This document shows positions 33,454-41,550 of a DNA stretch of 43,660 bases, one piece after another. The translations under genes and the position numbers were made by a program. The stretch lies in the NCBI GenBank assembly GCA_044375415.1, contig JBILMS010000026.1, positions 1-43,660 on the forward strand, written 5' to 3'. Positions within the stretch are counted from its first letter, which is position 1. Each line of letters opens with the position of its first letter. The notes below the pieces were generated by a model. It was not told the origin of the DNA. It saw only the letters and a program-made list of their open reading frames with translations, and did not search any database. Origin of the DNA: JAWXBG01 sp044375415 (GTDB lineage Bacteria; Bacteroidota; Bacteroidia; Flavobacteriales_D; Sanyastnellaceae).

Positions 33454-33938
33454 TATTGGGCGCGTTTGAAATTGAACTTGTAAATAGCGTTTTTAAATCC
33501 GTCCGAACATGCTCTGTGATATTGCAACGACATGTTGGTGCTATAAGGGAAAATCATACCTCCCAAATTGAGTGTTAGGGTATCACCACCGTATAACATC
33601 AGCTGCGAGGGTGCTTCCACATTATCCACTCCCCACGTACCGCTATCTCCGAAGAAGTTTTTTCCCTGAGTGATATCAACAGTATAGGTAAAATCGCTTG
33701 CATTGAGCTGTAAAGTCATTGGTTCGATGCCGTCTACTATGTAAAACTCACTCAAATCCCTTTCCTCGAGTATCGGATTATTTGGATCTTGTTGAATGAA
33801 TTGATCGAGCACCCAAGTACCGGCCATTCCGCTAAATACGTCTCTTGGAGCACCCAACTCACCTTCGATTTCGGGTTTACAGGCAGCGAGAAAAATCATC
33901 GCTGACAGTACCGACATTATTTTAAGTTTATTGATCAT
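33453..33938 (-). CDS. DUF5004-like lipoprotein of the glucan locus
   Basis: The ATG at 33938 (MINKLKIMSVLSAMIFLAAC) starts directly at the signal; an ATG at 33959 is in frame but gives a longer N terminus. Cys20 in LAAC is the lipid site. The mature part has GTWVLDQFIQQDPNN, ... EPMTLQLNASDFTYTVD and GTWGVDN, typical of lipocalin-like DUF5004 proteins that follow susD in many loci. The gene overlaps the next one by one base and starts 26 bases after the susD stop. A surface accessory role is inferred; no ligand is known. Confidence 0.8.
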   Translation of the reverse strand: MINKLKIMSVLSAMIFLAACKPEIEGELGAPRDVFSGMAGTWVLDQFIQQDPNNPILEERDLSEFYIVDGIEPMTLQLNASDFTYTVDITQGKNFFGDSGTWGVDNVEAPSQLMLYGGDTLTLNLGGMIFPYSTNMSLQYHRACSDGFKNAIYKFNFKRAQ

Positions 33939-33964
33939 GGATCTATAGATATTAATCATTTCTG

Positions 33965-35344
33965 TTATTGACAGCCGCCCTCGGGATTACCGACAAAGCT
34001 GTTTCCTGTGAATTCACTATTGGGAAATTGAAGAGCCATTCCGGGACAATCCCACGGCGCATTTCGAATGGTGATGTTTTCACCTTTGGCTCCACGTCTT
34101 TTCAATTGCAATAGCCACTTTCCTTCACATACGGTTTCTTTCCGATACTCTTCACGAGCAGCGGTGATGATTTGCTGAGCACTTGCGTCAGCCGGTAAAT
34201 CATTTAAATCCTCTCCGAATGCACGATCGCGAATGTCATTGATGTCGCTTATGGCCATAGAAAGATTTGTGTTTAACTCCCCCAATGCTTCGGCCCTAAT
34301 GAGTTTCAATTCGGTGAGGTAAATAAGTGGCACGTTGAAAACCGTTTTGCCTGCAAATTTGTTCGAGAGGTAAAGAGAACCATCGACTTCAATCCAAGCT
34401 TTTCTTTGATCTGCTGCATTTTGATTCATTAGCGAATTGAACTCACTACTCAAGGTTAATGCAGGGGCTAACGCACCGGCGGAATTATAGTTTCCAATAA
34501 ATTCATCGGTGCGAACGTCATTTTGAAAACTAACAATTCCAAAAACGGTTTCGGGATTGTCATAAGCCAAAAATAAAGTGTCGTTCGAAGGAAAATGATC
34601 AATAGTATCATTCATGAAATACAAACCGGAATTGATTACTTCATCGGCGTAATTTACGGCCTGACTGAACTGATTCATTTGAAAATGAACCATGCTCAAA
34701 AGTCCGGCAGCTGCATATTTTGTAGCATAAACACTATTCACTTCCGGCAAGTTGTTGTATGCATATTCCAAATCTGCAAGCACATATGCATATACTTCGG
34801 CGGCGTTGTTTCTAGGTAGTGGCAAGTTGGTTGGTTCCTTTCGAAGTACAACCGACAAGTGAGAATTGTCTCCGGTTGATCCATAAGGTTGTGCCCACAA
34901 AGTAGAAACATAATAGTGACAGAAACCCCTCACAAAGCGAGCTTCGGCTTCCATGCGCGCGCGATCGGAGGTGGATAAACCCTCTATCAAATCGAAGTTG
35001 GCCAGAAGTGTATTACAGCGATAAATGGTGTAATAAAAATCGGCATAAACGCCATTGGTGTAGGGCGTAAAGAAGTTGGTTTCTCGATTGTAAACAGCCT
35101 GAAAATCCAATCCATTTGGAAAGGCTAAGTTATCACTCATCAATTCAGACATGTTTTGGAAACTGCCATCAAAGACATTTGCCAAAACATCATAACAAGA
35201 ATTGAGAAGACGTTGCATATCGTCAGGTGTATTTAGCGCATCTTCAGCCAAAATAGCCCCTTCCGGAGGATAGTCTAGGAATTTCTCACATCCGGTCGAT
35301 GCAGCCAATAACATCAAGAAGAATATATATCTGAGTTTTTTCAT
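33965..35344 (-). CDS. SusD/RagB-family surface glycan-binding lipoprotein
   Basis: The 459-residue lipoprotein (STGC, Cys19) begins with EKFLDYPPEGAI and LNTPDDMQRLLNSCYDVLAN, the usual SusD N terminus. TPR-like helices (ARMEAEARFVRGFCHYYVST, AAAGLLSMVHFQMNQFSQAV with NYADEVI) and the end REEYRKETVCEGKWLLQLKR are family hallmarks. SusD caps the SusC pore at the cell surface and hands over glycan. It follows the susC stop by 12 bases. The neighbouring amylase indicates starch-like alpha-glucan as the ligand. Confidence 0.95.
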   Translation of the reverse strand: MKKLRYIFFLMLLAASTGCEKFLDYPPEGAILAEDALNTPDDMQRLLNSCYDVLANVFDGSFQNMSELMSDNLAFPNGLDFQAVYNRETNFFTPYTNGVYADFYYTIYRCNTLLANFDLIEGLSTSDRARMEAEARFVRGFCHYYVSTLWAQPYGSTGDNSHLSVVLRKEPTNLPLPRNNAAEVYAYVLADLEYAYNNLPEVNSVYATKYAAAGLLSMVHFQMNQFSQAVNYADEVINSGLYFMNDTIDHFPSNDTLFLAYDNPETVFGIVSFQNDVRTDEFIGNYNSAGALAPALTLSSEFNSLMNQNAADQRKAWIEVDGSLYLSNKFAGKTVFNVPLIYLTELKLIRAEALGELNTNLSMAISDINDIRDRAFGEDLNDLPADASAQQIITAAREEYRKETVCEGKWLLQLKRRGAKGENITIRNAPWDCPGMALQFPNSEFTGNSFVGNPEGGCQ

Positions 35345-35356
35345 GGTGATTCGATT

Positions 35357-38300
35357 TTAGAAGTTAGCAGCTAAACGGATATTGTAACTACGCTCTTGCA
35401 TAGGTGTTAAGTATGTCACGTTCGGACTAAGGTTCCTGTCTTGTGGATTTTCAAAATCGCGAACTACCTCAGGATCTAGTCCGGGGAAATTCGTAATCGT
35501 AAATAGGTTAGTCACGCTAATGCCAACAGTAACATTGTCCATTTTCATTTTTTTCGATGTAGCAGCAGGGAACATATAGTCTACGCTTAGATTGCGCAGT
35601 CTCAAATAACTCGCATCGTACATAAACAAAGATGTATTCCACCATGGAAAGCCCGAAGGCAAGCCATATTTCGTTTCGTCAAGTGTGAGAATAGGGAAGG
35701 TGCTGGCATCGCCTGGCTGTGTCCAACGATCGAGAATTTCTTCGCGCATGTTCCAACCTGTTACAACTCCCATTTGTCTCTTCCCCGACGAATCAAAAAT
35801 CTTTGCACCATAACTAAACGTGAAAAGAGAAGAAAGCGTGAAATTTTTGTAGGTAAACTGATTGGTCAAGCCTCCAACGAAATCAGGAAGCCCATCTCCC
35901 ACATATTTACGAATGCTGTTGTCGTAATCATAGGTTTCGTTGCCATTCAAATCGATGTACACGGGCAGACCACTCTCGCTGTCTACATGAGAATATTCAA
36001 CTAAATAAAATGACCCGATTGGCTCACCTACAATTACGCGCGAGTCGTTGGTTCCACCTGAAACTGCATCGGGTGTGTAGGCCCCGATATCAACGAGTTC
36101 ATTGTAATTGTATGCGAGATTCGCTATCATTTTCCAATTGAAATTTCGCTTGTTAATCCAATACACAGTAGCGCCAAGTTCTACGCCGCTATTTAGAACT
36201 TCAGCAACATTGTCGTAGAAGTTTCCGAATCCAACGGAAGCGGGAAGACTTACGTTCATCAACACATCCGTGCTGTATTTTCGATACCACTCCAAGGTAA
36301 AGGAAAGTTTGTCATTCCAAAATCCAGCTTCAGCGGCTACTGATACATTTGAAGATGTTTCCCATTTCAGGTCTGGATTTCCGGCTTGAGTTGGGAAAAG
36401 TATTGGATTCTGATTGTAGTAAATTCCATTGTCGATACGAGAGAATGTAGAGTACTGACTAAGCGGCGGAATATTCGAATTACCGGTCAATCCCCAACTA
36501 GCTCTGAGTTTCAGAAAGGTTAGGGTGGTTTTGTCTTTGAGGAATTTCTCTTCACTTACAATCCATCCTGCACTCAAAGAAGGGAAGTTACCGAACTTTT
36601 CATTTTTTCCAAAACGTGAGGAGCCGTCTCGGCGGAAAGCTGCTTCGAAGTAATATTTGTCTTTGAAACTTAAGTTGGCTTTTGTGAAAAATCCTAAGAA
36701 GGCATATTGCTCAGGATTGCTCACAGATCGAATGCGAATACTGTCGGCAGAATTTACATCACTTAAATTTTCGATGTTGTCGAGCAAACCATTCCATGAC
36801 TCGCTAATGAATTCCGTTCTCGACTTCTGCAATTCATGTCCAACAAGCACAGATAAGGTCAAGTTATTTTTAAATTTAAATAATTTCTCAGCAGTCACAT
36901 TGTAGCTGTAATTTCTCACTTGACGTTGATCGCTGTACGCGAAACCGAAACCGTTGCTAAGGTCGAATGTGGCCGGAGTAAGTTTGTTTTCACGAATAGA
37001 CATGTAATCGATACCTCCAGTGGCGATCACGAAAAGGTCTTTCATAGGCATGTATATTATTCGTGCCGTATTAATTGCTCTGTCTTCAAATGTTTTCCAA
37101 TCGATTTCATCCTGAAAAGCAACAGGATTTTTAGTGTTTCCGAATTCATCTCTCCAGAAGAAATAATCACCCGGTGCATTTACCACTTCACCATTGGTTC
37201 CAAAAACAGTATCGGTATGATAAACGGGATAATAGGGCAGTGCATTCGACATAGCATCTCCCAAACCACCGCTCCATGCAGCATCTACACGATCGTTGAT
37301 ACCTCGTGTAAGAGATAATGAGAGGTTTGCTTTTAACTTGTTTGAGATTTTGAATTCAGGGTTTACACGAGCAGAAATCCTTTCGTAGCCATTTCCAACG
37401 AGGAATGATTCGTTGTTGTCGTATCCTAATGAGAAATATATATTACTCTTTTCGGCACCGTATCGTGCACCAAAATTTACCCCGTACTTGAATCCGGTAC
37501 CCAAGGTTTGATCTACCCAATCTGTGTCAGTTTTTCGAGCATTCAAGTATGCCGATTCGCGGGTGGCTGCATCATCGTCGGCGCTTGTCAAGTTCGGTAA
37601 CCAAACAAATCCGGTTCCACCATCGTTTTGCCACGCTTCCTGACGAAGTTGAAGGTACTCCTCAGAGTTCAACATATTCGGACGAGTAGCAGGATTACTC
37701 ACACCAAAGTTGGTGGAGAAATCAAATTTCCATCCTTTTTCCTTTGCTCTTTTTGTGGTAATAATGATAACGCCATTGGCAGCGCGAGATCCATATTCGC
37801 CGGCAGCAGCTGCATCTTTGCGGATTTCAACATTTTCAATATCGCTAGGGTTGATGCTCGCTAGTGGATTGTTGTTTAATGCACCGCTATTCCCTCTTAG
37901 AAAATAATCTTGTGTAATAGGAATTCCATCTACTATATACAAAGGATCTCCTCCGGCCGAAATCGATGCGATACCGCGTATGCGTATGAGAGATCCCGCA
38001 CCTGCAATACCTGAAGCTTGAGAAACTTGCAAGCCGGGAGCTTGACCTTGTAAAGCAGCCTCGAAACTAGGTGTGCGAATGGCGGTTATTTCCTTTCCTC
38101 CAATTTTAGAAACCGAACCGGTGTTTGGGCGATTGCGTTGGACACCGTATCCGATGATTTCTACATTATCGAGCGTTACAACATCCGGTTGAAGTTGTAG
38201 ATCCAATTTGGTCTCTCCGCTTTCTCCCAATTGAAATTCTTTGGTCTGTTTCAAATACCCCAAAAAACTATATTCCACGATGTGTTTCCCTCTGCTCAAT

Positions 38301-38482
38301 GCGAGGGTGTATGCACCATTTATGTCTGTTGAGGTTCCTTTATTCGAGGCCGGAACGGAAACGACTACTCCGGGAAAGGGGTCACCATTTTCATCGGTAA
38401 TCACTCCAAATATGGACTGACCGAAGGATGTTGCAGCTGAACAAAGGAATAAGAACAGCACAAACATGTAAGATCTTCTCAT
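35357..38482 (-). CDS. SusC/RagA-family TonB-linked outer-membrane transporter
   Basis: The 1041-residue protein has a signal peptide (SFGQ), a CarboxypepD_reg-like domain (about 24-105), and a TonB plug with SLIRIRGIASISAGGDPLYI then VDGIPI and IENVEIRKDAAAAGEYGSRA. A large barrel follows, ending in aromatic RLAANF. SusC imports oligosaccharides captured by SusD. It is the first gene of the susC-susD-lipoprotein-secreted protein run and lies 89 bases after the amylase stop. A 17-bp element shared with the amylase promoter lies at 38542-38558, and a TAAGTTTG -7 element at 38520-38527. Confidence 0.96.
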   Translation of the reverse strand: MRRSYMFVLFLFLCSAATSFGQSIFGVITDENGDPFPGVVVSVPASNKGTSTDINGAYTLALSRGKHIVEYSFLGYLKQTKEFQLGESGETKLDLQLQPDVVTLDNVEIIGYGVQRNRPNTGSVSKIGGKEITAIRTPSFEAALQGQAPGLQVSQASGIAGAGSLIRIRGIASISAGGDPLYIVDGIPITQDYFLRGNSGALNNNPLASINPSDIENVEIRKDAAAAGEYGSRAANGVIIITTKRAKEKGWKFDFSTNFGVSNPATRPNMLNSEEYLQLRQEAWQNDGGTGFVWLPNLTSADDDAATRESAYLNARKTDTDWVDQTLGTGFKYGVNFGARYGAEKSNIYFSLGYDNNESFLVGNGYERISARVNPEFKISNKLKANLSLSLTRGINDRVDAAWSGGLGDAMSNALPYYPVYHTDTVFGTNGEVVNAPGDYFFWRDEFGNTKNPVAFQDEIDWKTFEDRAINTARIIYMPMKDLFVIATGGIDYMSIRENKLTPATFDLSNGFGFAYSDQRQVRNYSYNVTAEKLFKFKNNLTLSVLVGHELQKSRTEFISESWNGLLDNIENLSDVNSADSIRIRSVSNPEQYAFLGFFTKANLSFKDKYYFEAAFRRDGSSRFGKNEKFGNFPSLSAGWIVSEEKFLKDKTTLTFLKLRASWGLTGNSNIPPLSQYSTFSRIDNGIYYNQNPILFPTQAGNPDLKWETSSNVSVAAEAGFWNDKLSFTLEWYRKYSTDVLMNVSLPASVGFGNFYDNVAEVLNSGVELGATVYWINKRNFNWKMIANLAYNYNELVDIGAYTPDAVSGGTNDSRVIVGEPIGSFYLVEYSHVDSESGLPVYIDLNGNETYDYDNSIRKYVGDGLPDFVGGLTNQFTYKNFTLSSLFTFSYGAKIFDSSGKRQMGVVTGWNMREEILDRWTQPGDASTFPILTLDETKYGLPSGFPWWNTSLFMYDASYLRLRNLSVDYMFPAATSKKMKMDNVTVGISVTNLFTITNFPGLDPEVVRDFENPQDRNLSPNVTYLTPMQERSYNIRLAANF

Positions 38483-38519
38483 GGATCAAAATAGGTTTAA
38501 GGTCGTGGTTTTACAGCAA

Positions 38520-38527
38520 CAAACTTA
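38520..38527 (-). promoter_or_regulatory. -7 element TAAGTTTG for susC
   Basis: The minus strand reads TAAGTTTG 37 bases upstream of the susC ATG. The shared 17-bp element covers the place of the -33 box, which is not canonical, so this promoter may need an activator. Confidence 0.5.
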
Positions 38528-38541
38528 ACAAAAAATCAAAT

Positions 38542-38558
38542 AAGTGTTATATGTACAC
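38542..38558 (-). promoter_or_regulatory. candidate operator GTGTACATATAACACTT upstream of susC
   Basis: This is the same 17-bp element as at 41426-41442, with one difference. Its core GTGT-N7-ACAC is an inverted repeat, the shape of a dimer-bound operator. It lies 14 bases upstream of the susC -7 element. Confidence 0.6.
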
Positions 38559-38571
38559 TAACTATTTGATT

Positions 38572-41394
38572 TTATCTCCCGGTCACCACTAGTGGCAACG
38601 AATACGACGAGTGTTCTCCAATAATATTGAGGATATAAGATCCATTGGGAAGGTTCTCAATGGACATTTCAATCTTATTGGCACCCGAAATTAAAGGTAC
38701 GTTTTTATTGGCAAATACCTGTCTTCCACTGAAATCGTTTATAAAACAGGAAACAGTCTCAGCCACGTTTACCTCAACAAGCACGTTTACGAATGCATCA
38801 GCCGGATTAGGGTAGAGGCTCACATTTCCTCCGGTAAATTCGAGTATTTCGGCAAGACCCACATTTAAATCAGGGGCAGGAAGCTGCATATCCGTGTAAA
38901 CATGAAAATCGCCGGCCGGGAAAAACCAAGTACTTCCCAAATCATTGACTTCAACGGGAGAAGAAGTTGCATAGTCGTACCAGGTTCCGGTCTGCTGAAA
39001 TCCGGGAACCATATTGAGATCTGTTACCTGAAAATTTCCGACAACCACCGCATCCATATCGGCATGATTAAGAATAATCCGTTTCCCAAATCCACCGGCG
39101 TCGTAAGTATAGTCGCTTGTAGAAAATGTAGGATATTCGGTCTTTAGATTATTTAAAGCAGCGATCCATTTGTAGAGGTGAAGTCGTTGTTCGACATCGC
39201 GATAATCCCAACGTATCGGTTTGGAATCTGTGCGGCAATCTTCAGTTATCGTAACACCATCTGAGCATGTATTGATACTGTAGTCGTAACCCAGCTCACC
39301 GAACTGCCATATCATTTTCGGACCGGGCAGCGGAATCAAAAGCGTATGAATTAATTCCTGTCTCTTCAGTGCGGTGGTCAAATCCGTAATGTCATACGAA
39401 CCTGCGCTATTGCCATACAAGAGATTTTTGTACATCAGTCTTTCTTCGTCATGCGATTCGGCGTAGGTTATTAAATGTGGATTTCCCCAACCTCTCTGCT
39501 GGTAATTTCCCCAATTTAAATTGCTCGAATAACCCATACTTGCTTCATTGAACTGATAATTCAAATTGCCCCAAAGCATCATTCCGGTATTTGCCAAAAC
39601 GGTTTCTTCGTCGTTGTTGGCAAAATGCTCAAGTATGAAATAAGAGCCGGGCTCTACACTCTGACTATGATTAAAATAATCGATTAGAATGTTGATACGG
39701 CTTTGATCATAAACTCCCCACTGGGCTGTATTTCCCAGGGTATTTACTTGCGTATATCCTTTGGAAAGATCGAGTCGGAAACCGTCGATGTGATATATCT
39801 CGAGCCAATATTCAAATACACGTTTGCAGAATTCGCGCGTTCGAGGTTGTTCATGGTTAAAATCGTAACCAACATTAAAATCGTGTTTAGGTGTTTCATT
39901 AAACCAAGGGTTGTCTGAGGTGGGTTCACCATATTGTCCGGCATCTGCATCGAAGTACATGCGAACCATTGGGTTTTGACCAAAACTATGATTTAGCGCA
40001 ATGTCCATTATGACAGCCATACCGCGACTGTGACACTCATCGATAAAATCTTTTAGCGCTGCTTTTGTACCATAATTTTTGTCGGGGGCGAAATAAAAAC
40101 TTGGGTTATAACCCCACGATTCATTTCCTTCAAATTCATTTATGGGCATAAATTGAATCGCGTTGATACCCATATTTTCCAGATAGTCCAAGGTGTCTAG
40201 TAGCGTTTGATAATTTCCGTCTTCCAAAAAATCGCGAACCAACAATTCATAAATAATGAGCTTTTCTTTATCGGGTCGCTGATATGATCCATCCGTCCAA
40301 TTGTACACCGGTTGATTGGTTTGAAGTACAGAAACGGGTTCACTTGTTAGGCCAACAGGGTATTCAATCAAATTCGGATACGAATTATCATCTATCCATG
40401 GATCATTCCAATAGTCGAGAATTTTGTCCGCATAGATTTCGGCAACACGCATATTATCTTCTCCGATGTAATACTGAAATCTGTATTCCTGACCGGGAGT
40501 TAGCCCTGTGATATCAAGCCACCAAGTATTTCCGTCGGGGGTGCGATTCATCATGTAGTCTAAATCGTATGCCCAATCATTAAAATCCCCGACAACAAAT
40601 AGATAGTCTTTACCGGGTGCATAAAACTGTAAACGAACCGCCGTGGTATTTATATAGTTGATTCCATCAATTGTACCCAATGGAGAAGCGGCAACATTTA
40701 CTTCGGGCACAATCACCAGACTCACGGTTTCTTCTATGGTTTCAATACCATTGTCTGCGGTATAAACAATCTCATATTCTCCGGATGACGTTTCCGAAAA
40801 TGTGTAGTTTAAGGTGGTAGCGTTAATTTCATTTGCCACCTCAATTCCGTTGACTGTTAAAGTGAGAGTCGCTGAAGATGAAGCCTCACATACAAAATTC
40901 ACATCTTCATTAGGACTGATAATGCCGTTGTTAAAAGCCGGTGATACAATGTTCGCGTTGAATCCGGCTTGGTAAAGTGGAATAAAAATATCGGATCCAT
41001 CCGCATTTCTTCCCACTAAAGAGCCGGATTGGTTTCGAAAAACAAAGGCCAAATGGGTAACCACTTCATCAGCATTAAGCCCATAAAATGTGCTCGGCTG
41101 AATTACAATTGTATGAATATTGTTGCCCTGAGGAACCATCAAAACATCCGAATCATTAGTGCCCCAATCTCCCACTACATGTTGCCAATCAGTAGCACTT
41201 GAACTGTAATTGGAAATAACGCCTGTGTGCGCAAATACAGGGAATACACCCATTAGTTCTTGATTGCCTTCACCGGCGTCATACGATATAGTAATAAAAT
41301 CGTCCTGTGTTGGAAAAGGTGGATCCGTAGTAATAACTTGTGCGTGAATAGAAATTCCCGTGAAAAGCAATGAACTGAGTAAAAAGGTGCGCAT
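38572..41394 (-). CDS. secreted alpha-amylase family enzyme (GH13) with T9SS sorting tail
   Basis: The ATG at 41394 (MRTFLLSSLLFTGISIHAQ) gives a clean signal peptide; the ATG at 41481 would bury it. Module order: an N-terminal beta-sandwich (about 20-145), an Ig-like linker, a CBM48-like domain (VVGDFNDWAYDL ... WWLDITGLTPG, about 230-340), the GH13 barrel, and a T9SS tail (LYPNPADAFVNV ... LPNGSYILNII). The catalytic set is complete: DIALNH, nucleophile in GFRLDLSKG, acid/base in FILEHF and AESHDEER. The enzyme should cut alpha-1,4-glucan at the cell surface. Secretion by T9SS replaces the lipoprotein anchor of Bacteroides SusG. Confidence 0.95.
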   Translation of the reverse strand: MRTFLLSSLLFTGISIHAQVITTDPPFPTQDDFITISYDAGEGNQELMGVFPVFAHTGVISNYSSSATDWQHVVGDWGTNDSDVLMVPQGNNIHTIVIQPSTFYGLNADEVVTHLAFVFRNQSGSLVGRNADGSDIFIPLYQAGFNANIVSPAFNNGIISPNEDVNFVCEASSSATLTLTVNGIEVANEINATTLNYTFSETSSGEYEIVYTADNGIETIEETVSLVIVPEVNVAASPLGTIDGINYINTTAVRLQFYAPGKDYLFVVGDFNDWAYDLDYMMNRTPDGNTWWLDITGLTPGQEYRFQYYIGEDNMRVAEIYADKILDYWNDPWIDDNSYPNLIEYPVGLTSEPVSVLQTNQPVYNWTDGSYQRPDKEKLIIYELLVRDFLEDGNYQTLLDTLDYLENMGINAIQFMPINEFEGNESWGYNPSFYFAPDKNYGTKAALKDFIDECHSRGMAVIMDIALNHSFGQNPMVRMYFDADAGQYGEPTSDNPWFNETPKHDFNVGYDFNHEQPRTREFCKRVFEYWLEIYHIDGFRLDLSKGYTQVNTLGNTAQWGVYDQSRINILIDYFNHSQSVEPGSYFILEHFANNDEETVLANTGMMLWGNLNYQFNEASMGYSSNLNWGNYQQRGWGNPHLITYAESHDEERLMYKNLLYGNSAGSYDITDLTTALKRQELIHTLLIPLPGPKMIWQFGELGYDYSINTCSDGVTITEDCRTDSKPIRWDYRDVEQRLHLYKWIAALNNLKTEYPTFSTSDYTYDAGGFGKRIILNHADMDAVVVGNFQVTDLNMVPGFQQTGTWYDYATSSPVEVNDLGSTWFFPAGDFHVYTDMQLPAPDLNVGLAEILEFTGGNVSLYPNPADAFVNVLVEVNVAETVSCFINDFSGRQVFANKNVPLISGANKIEMSIENLPNGSYILNIIGEHSSYSLPLVVTGR

Positions 41395-41414
41395 ATGTCT
41401 GTCTATTGTTTTGT

Positions 41415-41445
41415 CAAATATAAGAAAGTGTAATATGTACACCAA
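41415..41445 (-). promoter_or_regulatory. promoter of the GH13 gene (TTG-N20-TATATTTG)
   Basis: On the minus strand TTG (41445-41443) and TATATTTG (41422-41415) are 20 bases apart, a full consensus match. The ATG is 20 bases after the -7 box. The whole 17-bp operator lies inside the spacer. Confidence 0.75.
41426..41442 (-). promoter_or_regulatory. candidate operator GTGTACATATTACACTT in the GH13 promoter
   Basis: It is identical to the susC element in 16 of 17 bases and keeps the GTGT-N7-ACAC inverted repeat. Its place between the -33 and -7 boxes suggests repression by steric block, or activation by spacer distortion. Confidence 0.65.
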
Positions 41446-41536
41446 GTATCTTATGAACCACTGTGTATAAGTGCTTAACACTCAAAAAGCCCAGTGGTTC
41501 AGTAAACGAATCGCCCAAAATTAGCCTAGGCAGCAT

Positions 41537-41544
41537 TACATTCG
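41537..41544 (+). promoter_or_regulatory. -7-like element TACATTCG before the dehydratase gene
   Basis: TACATTCG differs from TAnnTTTG at one base and ends 6 bases before the ATG at 41551. Confidence 0.3.
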
Positions 41545-41550
41545 CGACAT

